From Trochalopteron elliotii (lineage: Eukaryota; Chordata; Aves; Passeriformes; Leiothrichidae): a stretch of 64,000 nt of DNA. Below are positions 13,901-27,035 of this stretch, piece after piece (the first letter of the stretch is position 1; each line of letters begins with the position of its first letter). The stretch lies in NCBI GenBank assembly GCA_024734555.1, contig JANPWX010019329.1, positions 54,362 through 118,361 on the forward strand. Direction: 5' to 3'. Position numbers and translations under genes: made by a program. The notes beneath the pieces were generated by a model. That model did no database searches. It had not been told where the DNA came from and worked only from the letters and a program-made list of their open reading frames with translations.

Positions 13901-16671
13901 GTATTTTTCACAAATTCAATTTAAAATGTATTTAAAAAGCAAAGAAGAATCTCTACCCCAAGGGAGGGGGAACAGAATTATCATTTGCTCAAAGATGGTA
14001 ACAAGCGATGGCTGGTTGTATAATGGAATGAAATGTCAGGCCAAGAGAGCTGTGGAACCTACCTAGATACAGATATACGTGACTAACATATATCTTAATG
14101 CCATTTAGATATTGAGGCAATCTCCACAACAGTGTACTTGTCAGATATGCAAGCAGAGGAATCAAGCAATTGATATAATTGTAGAGGCAAGGGCAAAGAA
14201 GGCTGGAGAGATTAAGTTACTCATTAAGTGCAATTTCTTCAGATAGAAACTTCTTGTAGGTGTATTTAATCCTTTATGAAGGGGAACAACCTAATGACAC
14301 GTGACGAACAAAACAATTAAGTAAAAAGGGGATGCATTCAGTAACCTCTGAACATAGCAGATGGGAATTAAGTACATGAGTCCTCTCAAAGGAAATCACA
14401 TTTGACAAGAAAGAGTGTGAAACAACATGAAAACTAACTACTTATATTCACAAGCCTGGTAATCCTGCTCTCTTAAAATAGAATAGACTGCTAGTATTGA
14501 ACATTTCTTCTTGTAATTTCACATACTTTCTGGCCTAAACAAACATATATTTAATCTATAGCTTGAATGAAAATGACGAAGACACAGATGAAGGTTAAAG
14601 CTGATAATATTCCAGTAATAACCCAAAGCTCCTTATTACGTCCCTCACAATGAAAGAAAATAAAGATGGAGATGCAGACCTTATTTCATAGTTCCCATCT
14701 ACTATTAGTAAATTAATTTGCTTTTAAATTTTTTTCTTTAATAAGTACATAATAATATATCTAAATAATTGGAGATAATTAACATAGTGGCCCATTATTT
14801 TGAATAATAGTTCGGCTTATTTTCAAAGTAGATCACCTTGATAAGAGGCCAAGAAGAGAGACAACGACTATAGGCATAAATCCCCCTTGTCTACATAGAT
14901 TCAAAGTGATGTCCAGCTAATAAAAAAACCCCCTGAATTTAACATACAGTCTTGAAAACTTTCCACATCTGGACAAAATTTCATCTGCTGAATAATTTAA
15001 TTAGAACTGACTGACAAGGTCAAGACATATAATTCAGATTATCTGTTAGCGAGAAAACCAGTTTAGCCAACACACCAAGCGTTTACACATTGGTTGTGCT
15101 CTTTTCTCCCTGTGATACTCACTCCTTTCACAGCCATGAGCATTCTGAGCATTCTACTGAACTGCAGTGCTTCACTGACCCTTACATAATGTGCTAAGGA
15201 CGTTACAACATGGTATGGTATAACGTATAATTTGTATAAGTCACTCAGGGTGCAACCTTACTGAATACTTCAGTACGCTCATCTGCAAAGCATGAATGAA
15301 ATACATTGAGACTGGTGTCAATATGTAAATGGGAATCATTTTTTCCATCTATCTCAGGTACCTGGATTACAAGGAAAACAATTCTGTTAATGTCCTATGA
15401 CAGTGGCCATGCATGATAATATCTTTTTAAAGAAAAACTATTAAATTCAATAACCAGCAGAATACCATCAATAAAAAAACAATTCTTAATTGTGGGAAGC
15501 GCTTTAGTGCCAGATTTCATGCATCTGAGTGTAAATATGTATATATGTATAAATGATACAACAACTACCTTAAAACATGAGTAATTGGTTTCCTTGGAGG
15601 TCCTTGAAAGAAAAATTCTAGAAAAAATATTATCATAATGTTCTCTTGAAAAGCAAAATTAATGATCAAAAAATTTAAAAATTCTTTGAAACTTCTGTAC
15701 TTGTATAAAAATCCAAATCTATTCATACAATAAAAAATATTAATTCAAACTCTGCATAACAGAAAAATATCCAAGAACTGCACTCTGGAAAAACAGAAGA
15801 CTGACTAAAGAACCATGGCAGATAACAAATAGATATTTTTGAACGCTGCAAATGTGTCTGCGGTAGTTTTAGGTAAACCACAATTTTCAGAATTTTCTTA
15901 TGGATGCAAAAATGATGGTGATATATAAACAAAATTTAAAGGAATCTTATAATAAAGAATCTGAAACATGCTCACAAATATTATTTTCTTTCTTAGACCC
16001 AACATCGACAAAATCTTTGGTATTAGGTGACATAATAGGTAGCTATTGTCTTCTGTTGAAATTCAATCAGCAATTATTGACCTGAAAGTCAGATAGATCT
16101 AGACAGAGAAAAGACAAATCTCAACCTGGAAGTATAATAAATCTTACAGTTGCCTGAAAACAGCAGCCTTTGTTGTTCATCTGTTACAGTACACTGCTAT
16201 CAAGAAAATGATTACTGTGTTACTGAATTACTGGTGTAACTTGTTGAAAAGAGGGACTTTTACACTACAATAAATTAAAAAAACTTCACAATAAGGTCAC
16301 ACAAAACAAAAAATGACACAACAATTTTATATAGCTGTTTTTCTAATTTGAGTGAATACATTATTCAACAAAGTGCTTACCTAGTGCACATATTAACATT
16401 GAACACATCTTGACTTGAAACAAGCATTATCTGCATTTGAAATTTTTCTGAATTTAGAGAAATTACAAATTTGAAAATTCTAGCTCTGACTCTGAAAAAC
16501 TCTAACTGGAGCAAGACTTACTTAGGAATAACTCCGCATAAATTTTGTTATTTGTCCTGGAAAAATAATTACTTTGTCACCCAGAGTGAGGGAAGTTATA
16601 CAACTTCATAAATCAAATCACAAGTACTATAATTTCAAGCACCATATATTACAAACTTCCATGCTGGGTTC

Positions 16672-16702
<31 letters not shown>

Positions 16703-19700
16703 GAAAGGGAAAAAAATTTCTTCTTTCCTTTTCTTCTTCCTACTTACCATTCTAATATAAAATTACTCAAAAATTGAACAGTCTTTGTTTTGTACCTTCA
16801 GGCTTTAATTTTCCCTATGAGGAAAGAACAAAACCTACCAACTTAAGACTCAACTTACTTGCTCAGTCATCAATAAGCTTAACAAACAAAGTGCAAGAAA
16901 ACAGATCAATAGTAGTGTCAGAGGTTTTTTTTTTCCTTTGCTGGGGTTCTATCTTGTGCAAATTCTTGCCTTCTGAGGACCTGGAATGACTTAAAAGAGT
17001 GGGCCTCAAGATCCTCAATGTGTTCTTTCTAAAGCACATAAAATTTTCTAAAATTATTTTCAATTTCTCCTTTTCATTTAAAAAATTCACAGTGGGACAA
17101 TGCAGACAATATGCCTAACTTAATTTATAGTTTTGTACAAAAGGCCAATGATTCCTCTAAGGGCATGTTCTGAATAGTGACATGAAGATTCATTGAAACT
17201 TATTCAAATGTACTTGTAAACCAATCATTAGGAAATAAACTTTCAATAACAAACAGCAAAGCCGTCTTCCTTAACACGGCTGACCTTAAATTCTACTAAT
17301 TATTGCAATTTTTAAATATAAATGAAAGATAAGAAAAAACTTGATTCCCTACTCTACCAACATTTAAGAGGAGTAAGATTGTTTTTTAAAATTCATAAGG
17401 AAGTAGGCTGATTATTTAAGATCCAACCACTCACTTTGTTTAACTACCTGTTGACAGGCTAAATTATTATTCTTGGCCTAATTGTTCTTGAACACCACAC
17501 CACAGGCTGTATAAAAACACACCATTTCTAATTATAATGACAAAATAATGACAAGGGATTCAGAGCAGTATACATGTTTTCATTCTGAATTCTTTTCAGC
17601 ATTTTTCTTTAATTGAATGAAGCACAGCAACATTTTTACCCAGTGTTTTCTCTATATATGTCTGCATAAGAAGTCCATCCTCTAAATTTAATCTACTGTA
17701 ACAAACATTTCTCTGAATGTGTTGCTTCATTTTCTGAATCTCTAGAACGACCTGAAGTAATATGAAAGAGCATACCTAAAGAAATTAACATGTATCTACA
17801 TATCTGATCGGCAGTTAAAAGAAATTATCTCATGTACTACGAAAAAACATAAAAATCCATGGTACCAGTATGAATGGAGAGTCCCAAAATAGGGTGGACA
17901 GGAGTTTTTCTAGTGCAGATATTGCGACTATTATCACCTGCCATGTTTGGAACTGTCAAATACTTTTCTTGTCCATCCTCCTTAAGACCTGCTTAGGTAC
18001 ATACCCGATGAGGGTGAGCAGGACCTCATATTGTCAATCTTGATGCAGTATAAATCCAGATACTTCATATCAAGGTAATGAAGTTATGCTGATTGACACC
18101 AGTAAAGAATCTTATCTGTTATTTTTAGGCAAAAGGCTTCTTAGTACGATTAGGACTAAGTTGTCAATCCAGTAATCTAGTTGATGAGTTTTTCACTCTA
18201 TGGGTGTTAACGGTGATGGAAGCTTATATGAGCAAGGTTGCTGTTACAGCTCCTGAGAATCTGGATAATAATTATGTTTTGTTTATACCGAAATATTAAT
18301 AAAATCACAGGTGAAGAACAAAATAAATATTTGAATCTATGTTTTGAGGTCAAGAACAGGATACAGAGACAGCATACCTATTTGGGCCATTTGCTTCTTA
18401 GGAACAGGCATTTAAATTAAAATCTCTCTACCTCTACTTCCCATCTTACATTTTAGACTCTCCAGAGTCTTTTACCATTTTGTCTTACTGGAGAAAGTTC
18501 AGCATGCAAGTGAAGCCCATTATCTGGTATAGGGACAACGATGCTCCAATATACAGCATGCAATAATTACAGAAAGAAGCTTTGTGAGTTGTATACTTCT
18601 GCCAATGAAACTCTCATGGAGAAATTTAGAACTGCATCTTATGAGACAAGATTTAAGTAAACAAACAGTGTGAGTGTGAAATCAAAACCTGTTTTTCTAA
18701 AACTCAGCTTTTGTAAATTCAATCAAATATTGAAAATTAAATAGATCTAACTGAAGACACAGCTACAAACAACTATGTATTTCCTGGATCTAGGACAGTT
18801 ATATAAAAAATTAGTTGTGGTAACTCTCAGGAAACTGAAAATTTAAAAGAAGCATGAGTATTTTAGGGAACTTCACATTTGCACAAATGCTATGGATATT
18901 TTTCTGCTGTATTTAAATAGCTCTGCTTTTTCTGCAAGAAAACTTCTAATATCTAATTGTCCATGAAGTGAAAATGGTGCACAGCAGCCACTTTAGTATG
19001 AGTAGATGTTGCCCATTTGTGTCAACAATAGTTTCTTAATTTTGATTAGAAAATCTTACACTTGTAAAATTCTTTTTGAGTGACAAACATTCTCCTGTGT
19101 ATGGGAAAATCTACAGCTTGACCTCAGACAATATACTGTCCTAATAAATTCTTTTAAATACTTCCAAAGATGTAACAAAAAAAGTTGCATTCCGATTTTC
19201 AAGAGACAAAAGAAGTAAACCTTAGAATTACATTTTAACATCCACCAAACTTTCACATGGTGATCCATAACAGTAATACAGTATCACTTAGGGTTTTGTG
19301 AAATGTGTTACAGAACTCATTTATAGAAAGAATGAAGAACAGACTTTTAGTACCCTTTTTTAAAGATTTCATTTGTCAAAGGAAAATGACACACTTATCC
19401 TCAGGATCTTAAGATAATTTAATGCCCTACACATGCATAGTTTAGAAAAGACATGACTATATTGCTCTGCTTGTAACAAAGTCTCTTTTTAAAGAACAAG
19501 ATATCTGAGGTTTCTAAAAGTTGTCTCAGAACATTAAATCTTCTATTTTTGTTCTAATTAAAAAAAAAATAAAGCCCTAGCAAGATAATTTTCTTTACAC
19601 AATAGCAAGATAATACAGATAATAGGTGCAATTTTCAACTGTAAATGCCTTAAAACGGTCATTTAAAAACACAGCCTGCAATTAAGTGTGCCCACTTGTC

Positions 19701-22700
19701 TCTGAGAAATCAGCCCTAACCCTGGACAATGAAATTTCAAATCATTTTCTTCACCCTTAGTTTCTCGTATCAATAAAACTGATTTGCAGAAGAATAAAAA
19801 GGATTCAGTCTTTCTGTTTACAGCAGGCAACAATGATTAGATTAGGGAGAAATAGGGGTGTGATCACTTACTATCTCCTGGATAATTCTACTGCTTATTA
19901 ACTACTGAAAATTCATGACTGCCTAAGTGATATTGACCAAATGGCAGAACATTTAAGACAAAAATATCTTTAAAACAGTCCAACGTTGGTCTATTATTTG
20001 TCAGTCAGTTCATCATCCCTATCAGTGCCAGGTGAGAAACAAAACCAGGAGCACCCATGTCCTGGGAAATGAATGCATGTCCACGACAAACCCAGACCAG
20101 TCAATGAACTGACTACTTGGGCACACACTTCTTACTCAGAGCTCCTTCCAATTTTTATGTGCAATATGTATCATGGTGCATAGCAAATACTTAGGGATGA
20201 TTAGAAAGCAACCCAGCCCAGCTGGCTTCAGAGCAGCCCCTTTGACCCATAGCAATAATCTCTTCGTATTTTCAAGTTTTAGCAAGGTGCTGCTCAGAGT
20301 ATGACTGCTGCATAATGTATGAATATAACTCAAACATAGATTACCATTCCATTTTGATTTCAGGAAAAATGCTGTACTGTAGTGTCCACGGATACACAAT
20401 GTTTTCTGTTGCACTATGATTGCAGGTCTGTACATTTTACAAGTTCTCCATACTTATTTGAATTTTACAAATCCAACACATAGGGAACCTTTTTTGAAGT
20501 CATCCCAATTCCACATAAGTGTTTTTAGATACATTTTCAAAAGCTATTTCTAGCAAAGGACTAAAGGCGTATCTGAGTATGACAGTCCTGCATAAACACC
20601 ATAAATTCTCATAAAATTGTCAAAATGGAGGTTTTTTTATTTTCTTTTTTAAGACTATTTTTATTATAAAGACATATAAAAAGACTGACTTGTCACACAA
20701 GGGACTTATGAATTAAATTCATATTCTATAATGGCACAAAGGACATCTTGTTAATTATATATCTGTTAACTGAATTTAGTGAACACTGTATTCAAAGGGA
20801 CATATTGAGCCAACAGTGAGAAAATGTATGAAGAACTTAACCTTTTCTTATACTTCAAGAAGTGTTTAGTTTTTTTTTTTATCTGCCAGCCTTGCAATTA
20901 TAAAGTCTGAAAGATACAAAATGCTGTTTTGTACTTGTGCCTCACTATTAAGGCTACACTTTCTTTGGAGGAAATATGGTCTCTTTTTAGTGGTGCAAAA
21001 TGGAAAATAAACAAATATATCAATATATTATACAGATATTTTATTGAGCAACACAAACAAAATGATGACATCTGATGTTCTAAAAGTGCTTATAAAAATG
21101 CCTATGAATTTCCAACCAACTTACAGTGTCCTTCAGCTGTACACTGAACAATTCTTGAGTGTCACTTGAAATGAGCTTGTTCAGGAACACATCACATTTC
21201 AAGAAATCCTCTGAAATATTCTAAACACTTTAGTATGGATTTTTTTCACATAAGAACTCTTATTAAGGTTATTTAAACATTGCACTACATCATCAACTCT
21301 GAGTATTTCTGTATTGTTAAAAGGACCACTTTTTCTTCTTGTTTGTTTTTTTCTGTGGCTACCTATCTTAGTTTGCAGCATGGTGATGTTCTCACTTCTC
21401 TGTTTATGGACAATAAAATGAGTTTAATACAATAAGCTTTTATGATCAAAAAGAATATTGGCTATAGTATAGAAATGCACGAGTTGTCAATAACTTATCC
21501 TACATGGACTCAAATAAAAAAGGAAGAGGGAAAGAAAATAAAAGAAGGATATTTCATGCTCCTTTCATGCCTTATATGCACGTGTGTGTACCTGTGTAAC
21601 GTTCAATTATTTCCTCTGTCCTTTTGAACTGGGGAAACAAAGGTTATGAAAATGATACATTTATCATGTGACAATCTAGCCTCTAATGTTCAAATTTACA
21701 TAAATTAGAATCTTATACTGTAAACAATGCTGTAAAACTATACTAAATCTTAGACAAAAAAAAGAGAACCAATTTCTAAACAGTGTTTCTATTCATCCTG
21801 TTTTTTTTTAATGGTACATTCTGGATAATCTGTCCAAAACTTTCTTCTGACGGGCTTTAAGAATTCTGTGCATTTTTCCCATACAAGCAAATATAGCTAG
21901 CTGATGCTCCCAGTGAAATATATTCCAGATTAGATTTACTATTGAGGTACTAAACAGACGATAAGTAGCTACACAGCCAGTGTCATGCATTCAGGGAGTA
22001 AAGAGATCTTCCACTGTAAACTGAGTCTTTAGATGCTCCATGGTTTGGTGCATCCTAAAAGCAAGGAACTTACTAATGATGCACAGAGCAACTGCAGTTT
22101 GTACATGTAGGTGTCCAACACAGATGAATATATCCTTCTGAAAGTACCAGACAGAAAAAGGAGACTCCTTCCTCCACTGAGTGAGATCTGTGGTTAATGT
22201 ATCCTAGTATATCTGTGTTTTGTTCTTTACCTACTTTTCCCAGAAATCCATTCAACCCATTCATTCAGTGATAGCTCAGGAGATAGCATTTTCTTTACAG
22301 GCTAGGCCAATTCTTGCATTTTGAGAGAATGCTCATTAGTCTCCTCAACTGCTCTGGATTGATTTTTGTCTGGTTTAGTATAGACTTAAAAAAAAAAATA
22401 GAAAAGTTTGAATTTCACAATTTTAATGAAACAGTTACATTTTCCCAGAAAAGAAACCTCAAACAAAATTAGTTTCACTTTTCCTCTGAGATGAGAAATA
22501 AGCATTTCACAGTGGAAATCACTCTGGAAGGAATGAAATTATTATAGTCTCTAACATCCCCTCTCCAACCAGCCTGAATGATTCTTTAATTTCTACATAA
22601 ATAAAATCTAAAAGGACATCAGTTTAAAGCACTAAATCTTACTTCTGTAAATGCATCTGCCCGAGTATAAGGTAAAAGAATCACAGAGAAACAAGACTTC

Positions 22701-23759
22701 CACTCCAAAGGATGAATCAACTGTGTTTGAGCCATTATTGGCACATGTTGATCTAACACGTTTTAAAGACATCTTTTCAGAAAACTGTCATTTCTTAACA
22801 GGCAATGGATCCTAGTGCTTTAAAAATCTCATTATAATTTTTCCTAATGACTAGCCTTAACCTGTCTAGCTCTTGTTTTATTTTGTCTTGTTCTATATTG
22901 GCTTGTTTCTTGTTCTATTTTCATTGAAACTGAAATTCAGTGAGATACAGATGGTTTAAGAAACACATCAATGACTACCAATATATTTTGTGGGGTTGTT
23001 TGTTTAGTTATTTGTTTTCATTTATTTAAATGAAAATAAATATTTTGTTATTTAAAAAGAGATTCAGAAAGATCATTATAAGCAGAGCCCAAGTTTACGA
23101 TAAATACCTTGTTAAAAAAATCTATATATAAGCATACTATCATTGGTACTATTACCCTCTTTTTAAAAAGTTATTTAATGACAAGAAAAGCTACTTTTAT
23201 ATCTTATTTTACAGTGCACTATCTATAACTATATTTCACCCCATTGGCGGCTGTGTTAACTGACAAGAGTTTACTGCACCATACACTACAGTGTCACATA
23301 CAGCTTTTGAGAAACAATGAAATAATTTTCCAGACCATTAGGTGCATTCCCCACTTAAAAGACTGAGATGCTTATAGTAATGCAGAAATAATTCAAACAA
23401 GAACACACAGCTGCAAACCCGTCAAATGGCAAAACACTGGAAGGAAAATGGCTGTTCAGTCATCACTTACAATCCTCTACTTCAATGCAAAGTTTGTGTT
23501 TAGTATATGTATTTCCTGATCAGCTGGCATAGTATTGCCTGACAACAATAGAGTATTTGCAAAGTCTAAAGAATGGAATAAAATTCTGGTTAAATAAACT
23601 GACTTCAGAAGGAAATTTGAAGGGAAGTGAAGGAGGAGTCATCACATTTTTTCAAGTCTAAATTATATGTTTTCACGAGTTTTGTGGTAAATTGACAGAA
23701 TTGCTATGGAATTGCTTAAAGTCAGTGAAGAACTGATGAGGCTTCTTGAGAAAAACATG
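7966..23759 (-). other. Long intron stretch without recognised repeats or genes
   Basis: Nearly 16 kb of AT-rich sequence in which I recognise no exon, CR1, LTR or RNA gene. It includes a 28-A tract at 16675-16702, a 10-bp inverted repeat at 23015-23036 and a possible SOX/homeodomain motif pair at 19830-19845. Open frames of 60-100 codons are scattered on both strands without protein-like features. Conserved noncoding elements may be present but need alignment to see. Confidence 0.55.
16675..16702. repeat. Poly(A) homopolymer, 28 A
   Basis: An uninterrupted run of 28 A followed by a purine-rich GAAAGGGAAAAAAA stretch. No retrocopy is seen upstream. Confidence 0.95.
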
Positions 23760-24335
23760 AGCTGGGCCCCTCAGTGATCTCACACTAGGCTTGGACCAGG
23801 TATAATGTTGGAAGGATGTCTAGGGTGAAGAGGAGGCCTCAAAGCCTCTCAGTGAGGCACAGAAGAGCACCCACATGTCTGTACCAGTCATCAGCTTCAC
23901 TCCCCCTCTCTGGACACAAGACGCAAATCTGGTCCTTCAAGGAGATAAGAATGCTCACAAAGACACTCTGGAGAAGGCCAGACAGCCTTTACTGCTGCCT
24001 CAGCAGGTAGAAGAGGACCAGTGTGTTTGTTTTACCTTTGTATGAACTATAAACTCGGACTGAAAGTAAATAAGCAAGAAATGAAGACCCTCATTAAGCC
24101 CTATTTATGTATTAGCTTGTATTAGCTTTCACACACCTAAGAATGCAAATGAAGAGAAAAGAGAACATGCCTTACATGTATAAGTCAGTCACCAAAACCC
24201 CACCTACAGCATGTCATTGTTCCACCCCTTTGGGAAGTGCCAAAAATTATAATATAAAAAAATGAGTTTGGGGTAAAAAGCCAGAGAAGGGGAAAGCTAA
24301 TATCTCTGCTGGCTCAGTATGAGTTTATGGACTCC

Positions 24336-24351
24336 ATCTCTCTCTCTCTCC
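24336..24351. repeat. (TC)n microsatellite
   Basis: A short perfect run of TC dinucleotides inside the LTR-like segment. Confidence 0.9.
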
Positions 24352-24420
24352 TAAAGGGACAACTTTAGGTGAGCTTTGTCCCTCCAACTGCACTGGAACA
24401 GACACAGGAATACTTATTAC

Positions 24421-24481
24421 GTATATAAATATGTATACACATACACATATTAGTGTGTATATATATATGTGTGTGTGTATA
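24421..24481. repeat. Compound (TA)n/(TG)n/(CA)n microsatellite
   Basis: Alternating pyrimidine-purine sequence: TATA runs, ACACATACACAT and then TGTGTGTGTAT. It sits inside the LTR-like segment. Confidence 0.9.
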
Positions 24482-24759
24482 GTGCTAATAGATCTGTTAC
24501 TATATTTTGTCTCAAAACATACCATTGTAGTTAATGTATTTATCACCAGCAATCCTCAACCCTCCATTCTGTTGCTTCAATAAACTGCAGCATTTGTGAG
24601 CCTGGATTCTGTAAGTTCTCACTGAACTTGGACAGATCTATGGCATCAGATTGGCAAATTCTTCTTGTATACAACCGTAATAGATGTAACTATAAATTCG
24701 TGCAAAATTAAAGCATAGTAGATGATAGAATGTATATTTTCTATAACCCTGTAAGTAAA

Positions 24760-25325
24760 AAAGTAACCCTGATTCCCGGAATGGGACAGGCGTTCACCAA
24801 ATGCCGGGACATGCTTTGTATACAATCTAACATATCTATTTACACTAGAAAGGAGGGTGGTTTCCCAGGATGTAGCTCCTTGAGCTCATCAGATTTTGGG
24901 CACCTGGACCATCAACTCACCATCAACCCGCCATCAACCCACCATCAACACACAGATACCCATTTCGAGGGTGGACCCTGCATTTGACGACATCATCATC
25001 TCAAAAGAAGATTTCTGGAAAATCCTTTCAGACGCAGCCCAGCACCGGGAAATCTGTTCAGGGTCCATCATCGAGTGAAAAGACTGGGCCTGAATTGAAA
25101 AACACAATACCTCCGCTGCTGGAAGGCACAAAATACAGTATAAGAACTCGGACTCAAACCCAAGCAAATCGTGGAACAGTGCGAGATAGCAACCCTGCTG
25201 TCAGTCGGCTGTTTCACCCAACATTCAAATGTTGTTCCCTGTGGCTGTTCCAGATAGATTTAAAATGGAAAAATAAAACTTATTATTTTTCTGTCCAATT
25301 GGCTGGTTGATCATTTATAACACAA
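24760..25325 (+). mobile_element. Unidentified interspersed repeat, LTR-like 3' end
   Basis: This block is richer in CpG and GC than its surroundings and ends near AATAAAACTTATTATTTTTC (25274-25293), which resembles the polyadenylation region of an LTR. It holds a four-copy 11-bp minisatellite (24909-24952). The octamers TCTATAAC (about 24750) and TTTATAAC (about 25313) flank it and differ by one base; they might be a decayed target duplication. It shares the decamer AACTCGGACT with the element at 24052. A 108-codon open frame at 24984-25310 has no domain I recognise. Confidence 0.3.
24909..24952. repeat. 11-bp minisatellite, four copies
   Basis: Units read CCATCAACTCA, CCATCAACCCG, CCATCAACCCA and CCATCAACACA. 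The first eight bases are identical in all four copies, and the last three vary. Confidence 0.9.
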
Positions 25326-26059
25326 CTACACCTATAGTGACAAAACCTCGGTATTTGTGAATCTGTGGTTGTGAAAGCTCTGACTGAACTCCAGGAGGCT
25401 TACAGTGCTAAATTGGCTATAATCAGAAACTAAACCCAGCTTCATACAGCACTTCTGATCCCTGAGAACCAGCTGAAATGCAAAGGGTTTTATTTTCCGA
25501 TACATTTCTATACCCTTAGTGCAAGAGGTATAAGCCATATGGCTATTTTACATGAATAAATTAATAAGAAAGACAACTAGAACTGACAATCATTTGTTTC
25601 ATGCACAATTATGGCTTTGTGCCATTATCTCCATTAATCTCTGCTGTGATTTAAAACATGAAAAGGAAGTGAAATATCTTGACATATACACTTAGGAAGA
25701 AACAAAACAGCAGCACTAAACTTTGTGTATGTCCAAAATGAGGAGTAGTAAGAAATCCCCAAAGGCATAACTCCCCTGAAACTTTCTCAGAAAGAACACC
25801 TGCTTAAGCTACTTTAACACTAGGGGATTTACAGTTTTCTCCAAATTTCTGAAGACCTAATAATTCATATGCAGAACATCCTAATTATTATTTTGCAAGA
25901 GATACCACAGCAGATGAAACACAGAAAATGTTAGGCAGAAACCTTAATTTATGACTTCCAAAACAATTCCTTAAAAGTTGAAAAAGAAAAAAAAAAAAAA
26001 ACCAACAAACCCAAAACCCTTAAATGACTGTAGCCCTTACTCCCTTGTTTCATACCATG
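25326..26059 (-). other. Intron, no gene
   Basis: AT-rich sequence with an A tract at 25987-26001 just before the next CR1. Nothing else is recognised. Confidence 0.6.
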
Positions 26060-26440
26060 GTTTCTGCTGCCTGGGGGAAGAGGATCTGGGCGTGATGGTT
26101 GACAGCAGCTGAACATGAGCCAGAGTGTGCCCAGGTGTCCACGAAGGCCAATGGCATCCTGGCCTTTACCAGCAATAGTGTGGCCAGCAGGACCAGGACT
26201 GTGATTGTGCCTCTATACTTGGCACTGCTGAGTCTGCACATCAAATCCTGTGTCCATTTCTGGGCCCTAGCAAGAAGGACACTGAGGTGTTGGAGTGTGT
26301 CCAGAGAAGAACAGCAGAGCTGGTGAAAGGTCTGGAGAGTGAGTCATATGAAGAGCAGCTGAGGCATCTGGGGTTGTTCAGTGGAGAAAAGCAGTCCCAG
26401 GGGAGACCTTATCTCTTATCTACAACCTGAAAGCAGGTTC
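26060..26440 (+). mobile_element. CR1 LINE, ORF2 C-terminal part, plus strand
   Basis: CR1 landmarks run in order: GAACATGAGCCAGAGTG, AAGGCCAATGGCATCCTGG (from about 26144), GTGTGGCCAGCAGGACCAGG, then GAGGTGTTGGAGTGTGTCCA and AGAGCAGCTGAGGCATCTGG. It belongs to the same CR1 subfamily as the copy at 46.5 kb. It stops abruptly after the ACAACCTGAAAGCAGG equivalent, where a CR1 should run on for about 130 bp to the segment seen at 27036. Confidence 0.88.
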
Positions 26441-27035
26441 TTTCTTAAACCATAATTGCAAAATACAAATGGAGCTGCCTTCTATTCAATTTAATTATTT
26501 TCTGCTCAGTAGAGAAAAAAAAAATTGCTTCCAGATTTGGAGGACTTTCAATCTTCCTCCCTCGTAAAACCTTTATATTAGTTCTCAGCTATGCAAGTAT
26601 GTTTGCATTAAGTCATTAGCTAGTTATGTCAGAAGTTGTGAAAACATCAGTTATCCATACTTCAGTTACTGACAACTAATCCTTTGTGGACATCAAAGAA
26701 ACATAGGAAAAAAGTATCTGCATAAGACTCTTGATGTCCTGTCTGACATATATTAAGTATATTTTAAAATTGCTTTTCAATATCTGTCAAAGTTTGAAAG
26801 AGAAAAATATTTCCCCATTCACAGTCAGGATGAAAATAAAACAGCTTCATGATTCTTTATGAGAAGAAATAAAAGACTAACAATGACTAATATTGAAGAT
26901 GTTAATTTAAGTCCTTTTAATGTATTATTACTATTATTATTAATAATAATAATAATTTATTTATTTATTATTTTATATTATTTTTTAAAAATTGGATTCC
27001 CATTTATGAACAAAGGCCTTAAAAAAAACCCAAAT
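26441..27035. other. Non-CR1 AT-rich sequence between two CR1 pieces
   Basis: About 600 bp that do not match CR1 and include an (ATT)n-rich microsatellite at 26921-26988. It lies between the ORF2 end and the 3' UTR of CR1 in the same orientation. It could be an insertion into one CR1 or ordinary sequence between two independent copies. Confidence 0.5.
26921..26988. repeat. (ATT)n/(TTTA)n microsatellite
   Basis: Repeated ATT and AAT triplets followed by TTTA tetramers, imperfect. Confidence 0.9.

Larger units (their letters stand above)
23760..24640 (+). mobile_element. LTR-like element with possible adjoining internal sequence
   Basis: From 23760 to 24020 the sequence is richer in GC than the intron and ends in a purine-rich stretch (AGGTAGAAGAGGA, 24006-24018) that could be a polypurine tract. 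A TG-starting segment follows at about 24021. It has an AT-rich TATAAT-like patch (24248-24260), a CCACCCCTTTGGG box, a late AATAAA (about 24581) and a downstream GT-rich end. This order of parts is typical of an endogenous retrovirus LTR. I could not define matching target duplications or name the family. It could also be an unrelated interspersed repeat. Confidence 0.35.

Noticed and set aside
24984..25310. 108-codon open frame that might be a retroviral gag piece
   Set aside because: No recognisable motif; it sits in a probable LTR-like repeat and reads into the AATAAA region.
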